Shown: piece by piece, positions 33,994-42,979 of the stretch | Position numbering within the stretch: the stretch's first letter is position 1 | How the letters are laid out: every line of letters begins with the position of its first letter | Origin: Hafnia paralvei ATCC 29927 | GTDB lineage: Bacteria > Pseudomonadota > Gammaproteobacteria > Enterobacterales > Enterobacteriaceae | NCBI RefSeq assembly: GCF_001655005.1 | Contig: NZ_LXET01000044.1 | Location: 310,001-374,000, forward strand | Direction of reading: 5' to 3' | Length of the DNA stretch: 64,000 nucleotides | The notes under the pieces: generated by a model | What the model saw: only the letters and a program-made list of their open reading frames with translations | The model's database searches: none | Told to the model about the DNA's origin: nothing | Position numbers and translations under genes: made by a program

Positions 33994-35205
33994 CTAAAGG
34001 TTATTTTGCTGAACAGAGCGTGAGCCCAGCACGGTAAGCTTGCGCCACAGCCATTCAACCGGCCCTTGTTTAAAATGACTTAGCCAGAATAGCGAGAACA
34101 GAATATTAATTAGCCATACCGCAGGCACCACCCAGAGCAATGTACTTCTCGACCACTGATTGAACATCCCAGGGTGATAAAACAATGTGGTGCACAACAA
34201 GGTTTGTAGCAGATAGTTACTCAGTGCCATACGTCCGACCTGACGCAGAGCATAGGCCATTTTCAAACGAGAGAGTTGCGGCCAAAATCCATAAATCAGC
34301 GATACATAGCCTATCATCATCAGTGGCGCCGCAAGTTCACTGGGGACCTGAAGCAAATAGCCACTAACATGATATTCCCAATCATTAAGCCACTGCGCCA
34401 GCGTTGTGGGGATTTGAATACATAACCCCACCAGCAGTGACCACAATGCCATGCGGCGATAATGCCGCTGACTGAAATTACCGCTCAACCAACCACTGCG
34501 CATCAATGCTGCGCCCGTTAACATCAGACCGGCAAGCTGCCAACCATATTGCACCGCTAACGCCATTAGGTTTGCGCTAAGCAAGTCACTGCGATTACGC
34601 CAAGCTTCCCATCCGCCGTGAACTTTCCAAATCTCTTCATACTGAATCGCCGCGTAGCCGGGAAGCCAAAATGAGCTCGGCTCAGGTCCGGCAATTAGCC
34701 CAAGCAACAGCAATAATCCTAGCCCTATGGCATACAACACTAAACCTGTACGCAACAACTGCAATGTGGAACCCGCATCACGGATCATGCGCCAACTGAT
34801 TAAACCAATGAGCCCGTAAGCAAGCAAAATATCGCCATCCCAAAAGAAAATGGCATGAACTAAGCCAAACAAAACCAGCCAAGATAAACGAGCTCTCAGC
34901 CATTGTTTTCCTTTCGGCATCAGCAGCTGTAGCCCCGCGCCGAACAGAAACGCAAACATAGCTAAAAATTTGCCCTGCACAAAAATGTGCAATATGCCCC
35001 ACGTTAAGGTGTCTGCACCGTCAGGTAATCCGTTATAGGCTGGGTTGAGATAAGCGGCCTTCGGTAAACCAAAGCCGGTGATATTCATCAAAAGAATAAA
35101 AAGAATCGCCAACCCACGCGCAAAATCTAGCGTGCCAATACGCGATTTAAGCTGCGTAGGTTTCACCACCGCATCGGGCTCAGAGGCTTGCAAACGCTGC
35201 AACAT
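33994..35205 (-). CDS. yeiB: YeiB, DUF418 membrane protein
   Basis: Inner-membrane protein of 403 residues with about ten hydrophobic segments. The N-terminal RIGTLDFARGLAILFILLMNITGFG and the C-terminal DUF418 domain (residues about 220-385, with RLKMAYALRQVGRMALSNYLLQTLLCT) identify it. The function is not established; the fold is related to acyltransferase-3 proteins. It sits between folE and galS as in E. coli, separated from folE by a terminator, so it may have its own promoter. Confidence 0.92.
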   Translation of the reverse strand: MLQRLQASEPDAVVKPTQLKSRIGTLDFARGLAILFILLMNITGFGLPKAAYLNPAYNGLPDGADTLTWGILHIFVQGKFLAMFAFLFGAGLQLLMPKGKQWLRARLSWLVLFGLVHAIFFWDGDILLAYGLIGLISWRMIRDAGSTLQLLRTGLVLYAIGLGLLLLLGLIAGPEPSSFWLPGYAAIQYEEIWKVHGGWEAWRNRSDLLSANLMALAVQYGWQLAGLMLTGAALMRSGWLSGNFSQRHYRRMALWSLLVGLCIQIPTTLAQWLNDWEYHVSGYLLQVPSELAAPLMMIGYVSLIYGFWPQLSRLKMAYALRQVGRMALSNYLLQTLLCTTLFYHPGMFNQWSRSTLLWVVPAVWLINILFSLFWLSHFKQGPVEWLWRKLTVLGSRSVQQNNL

Positions 35206-35240
35206 AGCGGCGATCCCTATAAAAAGTGTTCATCTCAGAC

Positions 35241-35264
35241 AAAAACGCCGGCACATGGCCGGCG
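35241..35264 (-). terminator. terminator of folE
   Basis: CGCCGGC and GCCGGCG pair over 7 bp (loop ACATG) and on the minus strand run into TTTTT. It lies between folE and yeiB. Confidence 0.75.
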
Positions 35265-35291
35265 CTGTATCACTTCGGGTCACAGATTCAT

Positions 35292-35954
35292 TTACCCGTG
35301 ATGACGTACCGCACGCAAAAATTCCTGACGCGTGTTCTGGCTGGACTTAAACAGTCCACCTAGCGATGTCGTGGTTGTCGCGCTAGTCGCATCTCTGACT
35401 CCACGAGCTTTCACACAATAATGCGTGGCATCAATTGATACCGCAACATTATTGGTACCCAACAGCGTTTGCAAGGCAACCAGAATCTGCTGAGTTAAAC
35501 GCTCTTGTACCTGTGGGCGTTGAGCGAAAAACTGGACGATACGATTGATTTTGGACAGACCAATAACGCAATCTTTCGGGATATACGCCACGGTAGCCTT
35601 ACCATCAATAGTCACAAAGTGGTGTTCGCAGGTACTGGTCAGTGTGATATCACGCACCGTGACCATTTCATCCACTTTCATCTTATTTTCGATAACGGTA
35701 ATCTTCGGGAAATTCGCATAATCGAGGCCGGAGAAAATCTCATCTACGTACATTTTTGCAATACGATGTGGCGTCTCTGCCAAACTGTCGTCCGTTAAAT
35801 CCAGATTGAGCAACTGCATGATTTCCGTCATGTGCTCTTTGATACGCTGCTTGCGCGTTTCACGATCTAACACTTCGCCCCGTAGCGGGGTCTCCAGACC
35901 ACGAGCTTCTAACGCCGCATGAACCTGAGCTGCTTCTTTGCTTAGCAATGACAT
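35292..35954 (-). CDS. folE: FolE, GTP cyclohydrolase I
   Basis: Homodecameric zinc enzyme converting GTP to 7,8-dihydroneopterin triphosphate, first step of folate synthesis. The 220-residue product has the zinc ligands in TSTCEHHF (Cys and His) and HYCVKARG (Cys), and the ETPHRIAKMYVDEIFSGLDY segment. The ATG at 35954 (MSLLSKEAAQVH) has AGGAGA upstream and aligns with E. coli; an upstream in-frame start is rejected. It is near-identical to E. coli FolE in the catalytic half. Confidence 0.97.
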   Translation of the reverse strand: MSLLSKEAAQVHAALEARGLETPLRGEVLDRETRKQRIKEHMTEIMQLLNLDLTDDSLAETPHRIAKMYVDEIFSGLDYANFPKITVIENKMKVDEMVTVRDITLTSTCEHHFVTIDGKATVAYIPKDCVIGLSKINRIVQFFAQRPQVQERLTQQILVALQTLLGTNNVAVSIDATHYCVKARGVRDATSATTTTSLGGLFKSSQNTRQEFLRAVRHHG

Positions 35955-36094
35955 CAATTTTCTCCTGCAGGTGATCTTAATTCTGAGCACTACGTGATGT
36001 AGATCAAGTTCAGAATTTTGCCAACACTTTAGTGGAGAGTGAAAGCTTTATCCAGTGATACTCTTTCAGGACTACATGAAAAACTGTCATTTAG

Positions 36095-37255
36095 TTAAGA
36101 CTCGACCCGCTCTGTTTTCGCACTGAGCGCGGGTTGCACGCGGAAAACCAAACCTCCAGCAACGATTAAACCTATTGCAGCAATATATAATGCTGGCTCT
36201 AAGCGATGCGTGAGCGATGTTGATAATGCGGACAGCATTGGACCAACGAGCTGCCCCACCGCATAGCCTGTCGTGAGTAATCCCGCCATGTAGCGAATAT
36301 GTGCCGGCGCCAGTTCACGCCCATATTGCAGTGAAAGTTGTACCACACACAGAAAACCGCCGCCGGTGAGCAGCGCCCCGAGAACCAAGCCACTCACGCC
36401 GGGAACGGTCTCGCTGAATACGATACCGAGCGCCTGGATCCACAGCACGATCGCCAAACGCTGCTGGGTCAATAGCCAGCGACGCGTCAGGATACCCAAG
36501 CCAATCCCCACGACCGCCGAAAAACCAAATACCGGCCAGACAAACTGGGCAAACAGGCTCGCAGGAAAACGCGCATGTGCCATCTGCGATAAAAAAGTGG
36601 CAGGCAAAATATAACCAAACCCGGCCAAACTATAGCTCCAGACCAAGCGTTTCAGTGCGGGTGTTAACACCAGTGGCTCAGCGGGCACATCGGGGCGATG
36701 TAGCTCTCCCGCTTTAGGCAGAAAACGCGCCACCGCAGCGATCAGCACCAGAGCCAAAACACCATAGACTAGCCATGCCTGCGCCGCATCGAGGTGAAGA
36801 GCGCTGATGGCGACGGATAATATTCCACTGATAAAAATTCCCGCCCCCGGCCCAGCAAACACCGCAGCGGCTAAATTAGGTTTACCAAAATGCGCCAAGC
36901 GTTCATTGGTCCATGCGGCGACTAGCACCATCGCCCAACCGCTGGCCCAACCAATCGCAAAGCGGATTAAACTGTGCCACCAAAAACCACTCACACAGGC
37001 CGACAAGAGCGTTAACACAACAGCTCCCCATAGCCCAAGCTGTAAACGTCGCTCTACGCTGCGGCTAGCGCGCATAGCATCAAAGGCACCCGCTAAGTAT
37101 CCCAGATAATTAAGTGCAGCAACCAATCCGGCGCCGGTCAAAGAAAACTGATGCTCGGCAATCATCAATGGGACCTGAGGCGTAAAGGCAAAGCGCCCTA
37201 TCCCCATTGCAACAACCAAGGCTAAAAAGCCACTTAACGCGATACGCACTGCCAT
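36095..37255 (-). CDS. MFS transporter of the YbfB/YjiJ family
   Basis: Inner-membrane protein of 386 residues with about twelve hydrophobic segments, related to the uncharacterised YbfB/YjiJ-type MFS transporters (opening GFLALVVAMGIGRFAFTPQVPLM, and YMAGLLTTGYAVGQLVGPMLSAL near residue 320). No substrate is evident. The ATG at 37255 has GGGAGA at 8-nt spacing; a GTG at 37276 is less likely. It is divergent from a LysR gene 132 bp away, the common layout of a LysR-regulated exporter. Confidence 0.85.
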   Translation of the reverse strand: MAVRIALSGFLALVVAMGIGRFAFTPQVPLMIAEHQFSLTGAGLVAALNYLGYLAGAFDAMRASRSVERRLQLGLWGAVVLTLLSACVSGFWWHSLIRFAIGWASGWAMVLVAAWTNERLAHFGKPNLAAAVFAGPGAGIFISGILSVAISALHLDAAQAWLVYGVLALVLIAAVARFLPKAGELHRPDVPAEPLVLTPALKRLVWSYSLAGFGYILPATFLSQMAHARFPASLFAQFVWPVFGFSAVVGIGLGILTRRWLLTQQRLAIVLWIQALGIVFSETVPGVSGLVLGALLTGGGFLCVVQLSLQYGRELAPAHIRYMAGLLTTGYAVGQLVGPMLSALSTSLTHRLEPALYIAAIGLIVAGGLVFRVQPALSAKTERVES

Positions 37256-37387
37256 TGCAGGATCTCCCTCTCTCACTTATCCAAGCCAGAGATTTATTAA
37301 ATAAATTATTGTTGTGATATTGCCTTGCCAAATGAATCACAAAAAGTGAATAATGATAACCAAGTTATTCACGATATGAGAACGACA

Positions 37388-38362
37388 ATGGATCTTACTC
37401 AACTTCGCATGTTTTGTAGCGTAGCTGAAACTGGCTCGGTTGCTCGCGCAGCAGAGTTACTTCATCGCGTTCCCTCTAATCTCACCACCCGCCTACGCCA
37501 GCTAGAGCAAGAGCTAGGCACGGATTTGTTCATCCGTGAAAAACAGCGTTTACGCCTTTCACCGATGGGACACAACTTTCTCAACTATGCCAAACGCATT
37601 TTGGCACTGAGCGACGAAGCCATGAGCATTACCCATGCCGGTGAACCCGCAGGTAACTTTGCGCTGGGCTCTATGGAGAGCACCGCCGCCACACGACTCC
37701 CCGCATTACTTGCGGCCTATCATCAAAACTTTCCTCAGGTTGCACTTTCACTGGTTACAGGTACGTCAGGCGAAATTATCGAAAAAGTACGTGCGGGTAC
37801 CTTATCTGCAGGATTGGCTGATGGACCGATCAATCATGATGAACTCAACGGGTGCATTGCTTTTCGCGAAGAAATGGTGGTGATTTCGAGCTTGGAGCAT
37901 CCGCCGATTACCCGTGCGAAGGACGTTGCAGATGAGACGCTGTTCGCCTTTCGCCCTAGCTGCTCATACCGACTCCGCTTTGAGTCTTGGTTTCAGCAGG
38001 ATGGTGCCGTTCCCGGAGCCATCATGGAAATTCAGTCATATCATGCAATGTTAGCCTGCGCCGCCAGCGGTGCCGGTATCGCGATGATCCCACGCTCGGT
38101 GCTCTCACTGCTGCCCGGCCACGAACGTGTCGCCGTTCATACATTGCCAGATAGCATTGCACAGACGGCTACGCGGCTAATCTGGCGCCGTGACGCGTTC
38201 AGCCCTAACGTTCGCGAGCTTAAGATGCAAATCATTGAGCAAGAACGCATTCAAGAAAGCGTTGAAGAAAAAAATGAATCTGAACACGCCGAAGTAACCG
38301 TGTCAGAACCCACTATCGTCTTACATCAAGAAGAACCAGGAGCACACCATGCAAATGATTAA
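37388..38362 (+). CDS. LysR-family regulator overlapping frmA
   Basis: Transcriptional regulator with an N-terminal winged helix (LRMFCSVAETGSVARAAELLHRVPSNLTTRLRQLE, about residues 6-40) and a LysR effector domain (residues 90-290). The ATG at 37388 aligns with the usual LysR start. It carries an unusual C-terminal acidic tail of about 35 residues (QESVEEKNESEHAEVTVSE...), encoded up to and past the frmA start; the two genes overlap by 14 bp. The same intergenic region serves the divergent MFS gene. Control of frmA by this protein is inferred from the overlap. Confidence 0.88.
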   Translation: MDLTQLRMFCSVAETGSVARAAELLHRVPSNLTTRLRQLEQELGTDLFIREKQRLRLSPMGHNFLNYAKRILALSDEAMSITHAGEPAGNFALGSMESTAATRLPALLAAYHQNFPQVALSLVTGTSGEIIEKVRAGTLSAGLADGPINHDELNGCIAFREEMVVISSLEHPPITRAKDVADETLFAFRPSCSYRLRFESWFQQDGAVPGAIMEIQSYHAMLACAASGAGIAMIPRSVLSLLPGHERVAVHTLPDSIAQTATRLIWRRDAFSPNVRELKMQIIEQERIQESVEEKNESEHAEVTVSEPTIVLHQEEPGAHHAND

Positions 38363-39473
38363 AACTCGCGCTGCCGTCGCTTGGGGGCCAAATCAGCCAC
38401 TGACTATCGAAGAAGTTGATTTGATGCCACCTCAAAAAGGTGAAGTGCTGGTGCGCATTGTCGCGAGTGGCGTGTGTCATACCGATGCCTATACCCTGTC
38501 AGGAAAAGATCCTGAAGGCGTATTTCCGGCCATACTCGGCCATGAAGGAGCAGGCATTGTCGAAGCCATCGGTGAAGGCGTCACCAGCGTGGCAGTGGGG
38601 GATCATGTCATTCCGCTGTACACGCCGGAGTGCGGTAAATGTAAATTCTGTCTATCTGGTAAAACCAATCTGTGCCAAGCCATTCGTGAAACACAGGGTA
38701 AAGGTTTGATGCCGGATGGCACGACTCGCTTCTCCAAAAACGGTAAACCTATTTTCCACTATATGGGCACCTCTACCTTCTCGGAATACACGGTTTTACC
38801 TGAAATCTCTTTGGCAAAAATCAGCAAAGAAGCCCCACTGGAAGAAGTCTGCCTGCTAGGCTGTGGCGTCACCACTGGAATGGGTGCCGTAGTCAACACC
38901 GCTAAAGTGAAAACCGGTGATAGCGTAGCCGTCTTCGGTTTAGGCGGCATTGGTCTATCGGCCATTATCGGTGCCAAAATGGCCGGTGCGGGACGCATCA
39001 TCGGTGTTGATATCAACACCGATAAATTCGAACTGGCGAAGAAGTTAGGGGCGACTGACGTTATCAACCCCAAAGACTACGACAAGCCAATCCAGCAGGT
39101 GATTGTTGAATTAACCGACGGCGGCGTCGATTTCTCCTTTGAGTGTATCGGCAACGTTGACGTCATGCGTTCTGCGCTCGAGTGCTGTCATAAAGGCTGG
39201 GGAGAGTCGGTGATTATCGGTGTGGCAGGCGCGGGAGAAGAAATCTCTACCCGTCCATTCCAACTGGTGACGGGCCGCGTATGGCGAGGCTCTGCTTTCG
39301 GTGGTGTAAAAGGACGTACTCAGCTACCGGGCATCGTACAGCGTTATATGGATGGTGAATTCGCCCTCAATGACTTCATTACGCACACCATGAGCTTGGA
39401 TGAGATCAATGATGCTTTCGATCTGATGCATGAAGGTAAATCCATTCGTACCGTCATTCATTTTGACCGCTAG
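38349..39473 (+). CDS. frmA: FrmA, S-(hydroxymethyl)glutathione dehydrogenase
   Basis: Class III alcohol dehydrogenase that oxidises S-hydroxymethylglutathione (formaldehyde-glutathione adduct) to S-formylglutathione with NAD; it can also reduce S-nitrosoglutathione. Catalytic zinc ligands lie in SGVCHTDAY and LGHEGAGIVE, the structural zinc in ECGKCKFCLSGKTNLC (residues 96-111), and the NAD-binding motif is FGLGGIGLSAIIGAK near residue 197. The 374 residues fit the family. AGGAG is spaced 7 nt from the ATG at 38349, inside the LysR gene. fghA follows after 93 bp, completing the pathway. Confidence 0.97.
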   Translation: MQMIKTRAAVAWGPNQPLTIEEVDLMPPQKGEVLVRIVASGVCHTDAYTLSGKDPEGVFPAILGHEGAGIVEAIGEGVTSVAVGDHVIPLYTPECGKCKFCLSGKTNLCQAIRETQGKGLMPDGTTRFSKNGKPIFHYMGTSTFSEYTVLPEISLAKISKEAPLEEVCLLGCGVTTGMGAVVNTAKVKTGDSVAVFGLGGIGLSAIIGAKMAGAGRIIGVDINTDKFELAKKLGATDVINPKDYDKPIQQVIVELTDGGVDFSFECIGNVDVMRSALECCHKGWGESVIIGVAGAGEEISTRPFQLVTGRVWRGSAFGGVKGRTQLPGIVQRYMDGEFALNDFITHTMSLDEINDAFDLMHEGKSIRTVIHFDR

Positions 39474-39566
39474 AAGCAGTGAATAGCTAAGAGCCGTTTT
39501 AGCCATAATAATTGGGGTTGCGCTTGTACTAAGGCAGCTCCAAGTATCAAGGATAAGGAGAACGCC

Positions 39567-40412
39567 GTGGATTCGCTTGAACTACTGGAAGAACATCGCC
39601 TGTTTAATGGCTGGCAGCAGCGTTATCGACATGCTTCTGACGCACTGAACTGCTTGATGACATTTAGTATTTATTTACCGCCTACCGCTGACGATGCTCC
39701 ACCACCGGTGCTGTACTGGCTGTCAGGCCTCACTTGTAATGACGAAAACTTCTCTACCAAAGCGGGCGCTCAGCGGATTGCCTCTGAGCTAGGCCTAGCC
39801 TTAGTGATCCCTGACACCAGCCCGCGCGGCAACGAGGTGCCTAACGATGTGAGCTACGATCTCGGACAGGGAGCGGGCTTTTATCTGAATGCTACCCAGT
39901 CGCCGTGGAATAGCCACTATCGTATGGATGATTACATAACACAGGAATTGCCTGAGCTAATTCGTAATCACTTCAACGTGGGCGATAAGCAGTCAATTAG
40001 CGGTCACTCGATGGGGGGCCATGGGGCGCTAACACTGGCATTACGTCATCCACAGCGCTATCTGTCGGTCTCTGCTTTTGCACCTATTGTGAACCCAACA
40101 CAGGTGCCTTGGGGGCGCAAAGCTTTTGCTGCTTATTTGGGTGAAGACCCGTCGCTTTGGCAAAGTTATGACAGTTGCTATTTGATCACCCAGTGTAAAC
40201 CGTCATTCCCGATCCTGATTGATCAAGGCGATGACGATCAATTTCTCGCCGATCAGCTACAACCGGCTAAACTCGCCGAACTGGCACGTCAGCACGATTG
40301 GCCGCTAACGCTACGCATTCAGCCCGGCTACGATCATAGTTATTACACCATTGCGACTTTTATCGAAGATCACCTGCGTTTCCACGCACAGCACCTTGGT
40401 TTAGCGCAATAG
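39567..40412 (+). CDS. yeiG: S-formylglutathione hydrolase (FghA/YeiG)
   Basis: Esterase-D-family serine hydrolase releasing formate and glutathione from S-formylglutathione, the step after FrmA. The catalytic triad is visible: Ser in SGHSMGGHGA near residue 148, Asp in IDQGDDDQF near residue 224 and His in GYDHSYY near residue 258. The start is GTG at 39567 with AAGGAG at 6-nt spacing. Its 281 residues match YeiG (278) in size. It sits in E. coli-like context (near folE and yeiB) but here is joined to frmA. Confidence 0.95.
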   Translation: MDSLELLEEHRLFNGWQQRYRHASDALNCLMTFSIYLPPTADDAPPPVLYWLSGLTCNDENFSTKAGAQRIASELGLALVIPDTSPRGNEVPNDVSYDLGQGAGFYLNATQSPWNSHYRMDDYITQELPELIRNHFNVGDKQSISGHSMGGHGALTLALRHPQRYLSVSAFAPIVNPTQVPWGRKAFAAYLGEDPSLWQSYDSCYLITQCKPSFPILIDQGDDDQFLADQLQPAKLAELARQHDWPLTLRIQPGYDHSYYTIATFIEDHLRFHAQHLGLAQ

Positions 40413-40818
40413 AAAAGTGTACGAGCAGAGATGGTCGCACCTGCGGCCATTTTTAATCCCCCTTCGGCAATTTACCCACAGAAATCAACTTTGCCCCCTG
40501 CATCTTGATGAATTCGCCTTTACGCAGGTCAGATCACTACAAGTTCTAATAAAATCAATTTGATACACTGATAAAACCTCACGCCACTCATCCGCGTTAA
40601 TATGATGAGATGCGTTATTAGTCCCTGTGATTATTTTGGATTAGGATAACGAGCTAGATATGACTATGCATACCTACATTTATATTGAGCCGTTTTTTGC
40701 CCTCCTGTCTCTGGCAAGCAAGCGTTCTCCCTTCCACTGATTTCTGCCATAATACGCCTATTATTGACCGCCCTAGAGCTGAGAATGGCTGTCGGGAAAC
40801 CTGCCACGGAGCTAACCG
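40413..40818 (+). other. intergenic region fghA-moeA
   Basis: About 400 bp without a recognisable gene. It begins with the fghA terminator. A CATAAT element at 40748-40753 may be the moeA -10. A 26-codon ORF (40660-40740) behind GAG is probably chance. Nothing else was recognised. Confidence 0.5.
40431..40454 (+). terminator. terminator of frmA-fghA
   Basis: ATGGTCGC and GCGGCCAT pair (one G-U) around ACCT and are followed by TTTTT, 18 nt past the fghA stop. Confidence 0.75.
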
Positions 40819-42057
40819 ATGGATTGCTACAACACATCTGATTTAATCTCTATTGAACAAGCGCTAGACAAATTACTTACCCAAACCTCTGCAATTACCG
40901 ATCGTGAAGATATTGCGCTTACTGAAGCTGCAGGTCGCATAACTGCTCAGCCAGTCATTTCCCCAATCAATGTGCCGCCATTTGCCAACTCAGCAATGGA
41001 TGGATATGCCGTGCGTTTACAAGACGTCACTCCCGATGCTGTTCTTACGATCGCGGGAAAGGCATTTGCGGGTTCACCCTTTAGTGGCGAATGGCCCGCA
41101 GGAACCGCTATCCGCATTATGACGGGAGCGCCAGTACCCGCGGGAGCGGATGCGGTTATTATGCAAGAACAGGCTGAAGTGTCTGAACAAGGTGTACGCT
41201 TCACGGCCATGCCACAGCAGGGGCAAAATATTCGCTTAGCAGGTGAGGATATCCAGCAAGGTGCCGAAGTTCTGGCGGCAGGTGTGCGTTTGGGAACGGC
41301 TGAATTACCCTTATTAGCATCTTTAGGAATAGCTCGTCTGCAGGTTGTACGTAGACTAAAAGTGGCACTATTTTCTACCGGAGATGAGCTACAGCCAGTC
41401 GGTACACCGTTGCAAGAGGGGCAAATCTACGATACTAACCGTTTTGCCGTTCGCTTGATGTTAGAGCAAATGAACTGCGACATCATCGATTTAGGTATTA
41501 TCCGCGACGACCCGCAGGCATTACGCGAAGCCTTCAAAGCTGGCGATCTACAAGCAGACCTGCTGATTAGTAGCGGTGGGGTATCCGTGGGAGAAGCCGA
41601 TTTCACCAAACAGATTTTAGATGAAGTTGGCAAAATCAGCTTCTGGAAACTGGCAATGAAGCCAGGTAAACCTTTTGCTTTTGGTCAGCTTAATCGTGCG
41701 CTGTTCTGCGGTTTACCAGGCAATCCGGTTTCGGCAGTCGTGACTTTCTATCAGCTTGTGCAACCGCTCATCGCCCATCTTTCTGGTGATAAAAGCTGGC
41801 AGGCTCCTGCACGTTTGAAAGCTAAGGCGATGACGCCTCTGAAAAAATCACCAGGACGTCTGGATTTTCAACGAGGCATCGTGAGCGCTAATGCACAAGG
41901 CGAACTGGAAGTGCGCACCACTGGTCATCAAGGCTCGCACGTATTTAGTTCATTCACCCTTGGAAACGCGTTTATCGTGTTAGAACGCGAACGCGGATCG
42001 GTTAAAGCAGGTGAGCTGGTCGATGTTGAGTTGTTTAATCCACTGTTGAGATTCTAA
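40819..42057 (+). CDS. moeA: MoeA, molybdopterin molybdenumtransferase
   Basis: Inserts molybdate into adenylylated molybdopterin in molybdenum cofactor synthesis. The 412-residue protein has the MoeA domain order: N-terminal region with PPFANSAMDGYAV (residues 53-65), GEDIQQGAEVL, the MoCF-biosynthesis domain with FSTGDELQPVG, GGVSVGEADF and KPGKPFAFG, and a C-terminal beta domain. moeB starts 2 nt after its stop, as in the E. coli moeAB operon. The ATG has GGAGC at 8-nt spacing. Confidence 0.97.
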   Translation: MDCYNTSDLISIEQALDKLLTQTSAITDREDIALTEAAGRITAQPVISPINVPPFANSAMDGYAVRLQDVTPDAVLTIAGKAFAGSPFSGEWPAGTAIRIMTGAPVPAGADAVIMQEQAEVSEQGVRFTAMPQQGQNIRLAGEDIQQGAEVLAAGVRLGTAELPLLASLGIARLQVVRRLKVALFSTGDELQPVGTPLQEGQIYDTNRFAVRLMLEQMNCDIIDLGIIRDDPQALREAFKAGDLQADLLISSGGVSVGEADFTKQILDEVGKISFWKLAMKPGKPFAFGQLNRALFCGLPGNPVSAVVTFYQLVQPLIAHLSGDKSWQAPARLKAKAMTPLKKSPGRLDFQRGIVSANAQGELEVRTTGHQGSHVFSSFTLGNAFIVLERERGSVKAGELVDVELFNPLLRF

Positions 42058-42059
42058 CT

Positions 42060-42839
42060 ATGGCGCCAGAGATACCCGTATCTTCACCAGAAGAGCTTAG
42101 CGACGCAGAGATGATGCGTTATAACCGTCAAATCGTCCTGCGTGGTTTTGATTTTGATGGGCAAGAAAAGCTCAAAGCGTCACATGCGCTGATTATCGGA
42201 TTGGGTGGCTTAGGCTGCCCCGCTAGCCAATATCTGGCGGCTGCCGGAGTAGGAACGCTGACGCTGGTCGACTTTGACACGGTATCTCTCTCGAATCTGC
42301 AACGCCAAATTCTGCATAGCGATGCGCGCATTGGCATGGCGAAGGTTGAATCCGCGGCTCAGTCACTGCGCGTGGTTAATCCCCATACGCAGCTTCGTCC
42401 CATTAATGCTGTGCTTGACGATGTGGCTTTGGCTGAACTGATTGAAAAATCAGATGTGGTTCTGGATTGCACAGACAATGTGGATATCCGCGATCGTCTC
42501 AACCGTTTGTGTTTTAGCCAACGTAAACCGCTGGTATCCGGCGCGGCTATCCGTATGGAAGGCCAAGTTAGCGTATTCACCTATCAGGATAATGAGCCTT
42601 GTTATCGCTGCCTCAGCCGCTTATTTGGCGCTAATGCACTGACCTGCGTCGAGGCTGGTGTGATGTCTCCTCTCGTCGGGATCATCGGTGCTACTCAGGC
42701 GATGGAGGCTATCAAACTACTGAGCCACTTTGGTCGTATCCCGCATGGGCAGGTAATGATGTATGACGCGATGAGCTCGCAATGGCGAACCATGAAACTT
42801 GCGAAAAATCCTACCTGCGACGTTTGTGGTAACGCATAG
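42060..42839 (+). CDS. moeB: MoeB, molybdopterin-synthase adenylyltransferase
   Basis: E1-like enzyme that adenylates the C-terminus of MoaD for molybdopterin synthesis. The ATP-binding motif GLGGLGCPASQYLAAAGVG lies near residue 47, the catalytic Asp in LDCTDN near residue 137, and two zinc-binding pairs CYRC and CDVC flank the C-terminal part. The 259 residues are ten more than E. coli. It is co-transcribed with moeA; no obvious terminator follows, so read-through toward the VOC gene is possible. Confidence 0.96.
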   Translation: MAPEIPVSSPEELSDAEMMRYNRQIVLRGFDFDGQEKLKASHALIIGLGGLGCPASQYLAAAGVGTLTLVDFDTVSLSNLQRQILHSDARIGMAKVESAAQSLRVVNPHTQLRPINAVLDDVALAELIEKSDVVLDCTDNVDIRDRLNRLCFSQRKPLVSGAAIRMEGQVSVFTYQDNEPCYRCLSRLFGANALTCVEAGVMSPLVGIIGATQAMEAIKLLSHFGRIPHGQVMMYDAMSSQWRTMKLAKNPTCDVCGNA

Positions 42840-42888
42840 TCGATCTGGTCAGTGCTCCTAGCTGTTGCATATTTGTTGAATATTATAA

Positions 42889-42925
42889 AGATAAAACGTT
42901 ATGGTGGCTCCGAAACGTTTTATCT
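42889..42925 (+). promoter_or_regulatory. stem-loop with anti-Shine-Dalgarno loop before the VOC gene
   Basis: AGATAAAACGTT and AACGTTTTATCT form a perfect 12-bp stem around a 13-nt loop. The loop bases GGTGGCTCCG (42903-42912) are exactly complementary to CGGAGCCACC (42969-42978), which contains the GGAG ribosome site of the next gene. Both pairings are seen directly; a switching role is inferred. Confidence 0.5.
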
Positions 42926-42979
42926 ATCAACTTATCGACCCCTATTACCTCTCTGATTTTTCATTATCCGGAGCCACCT

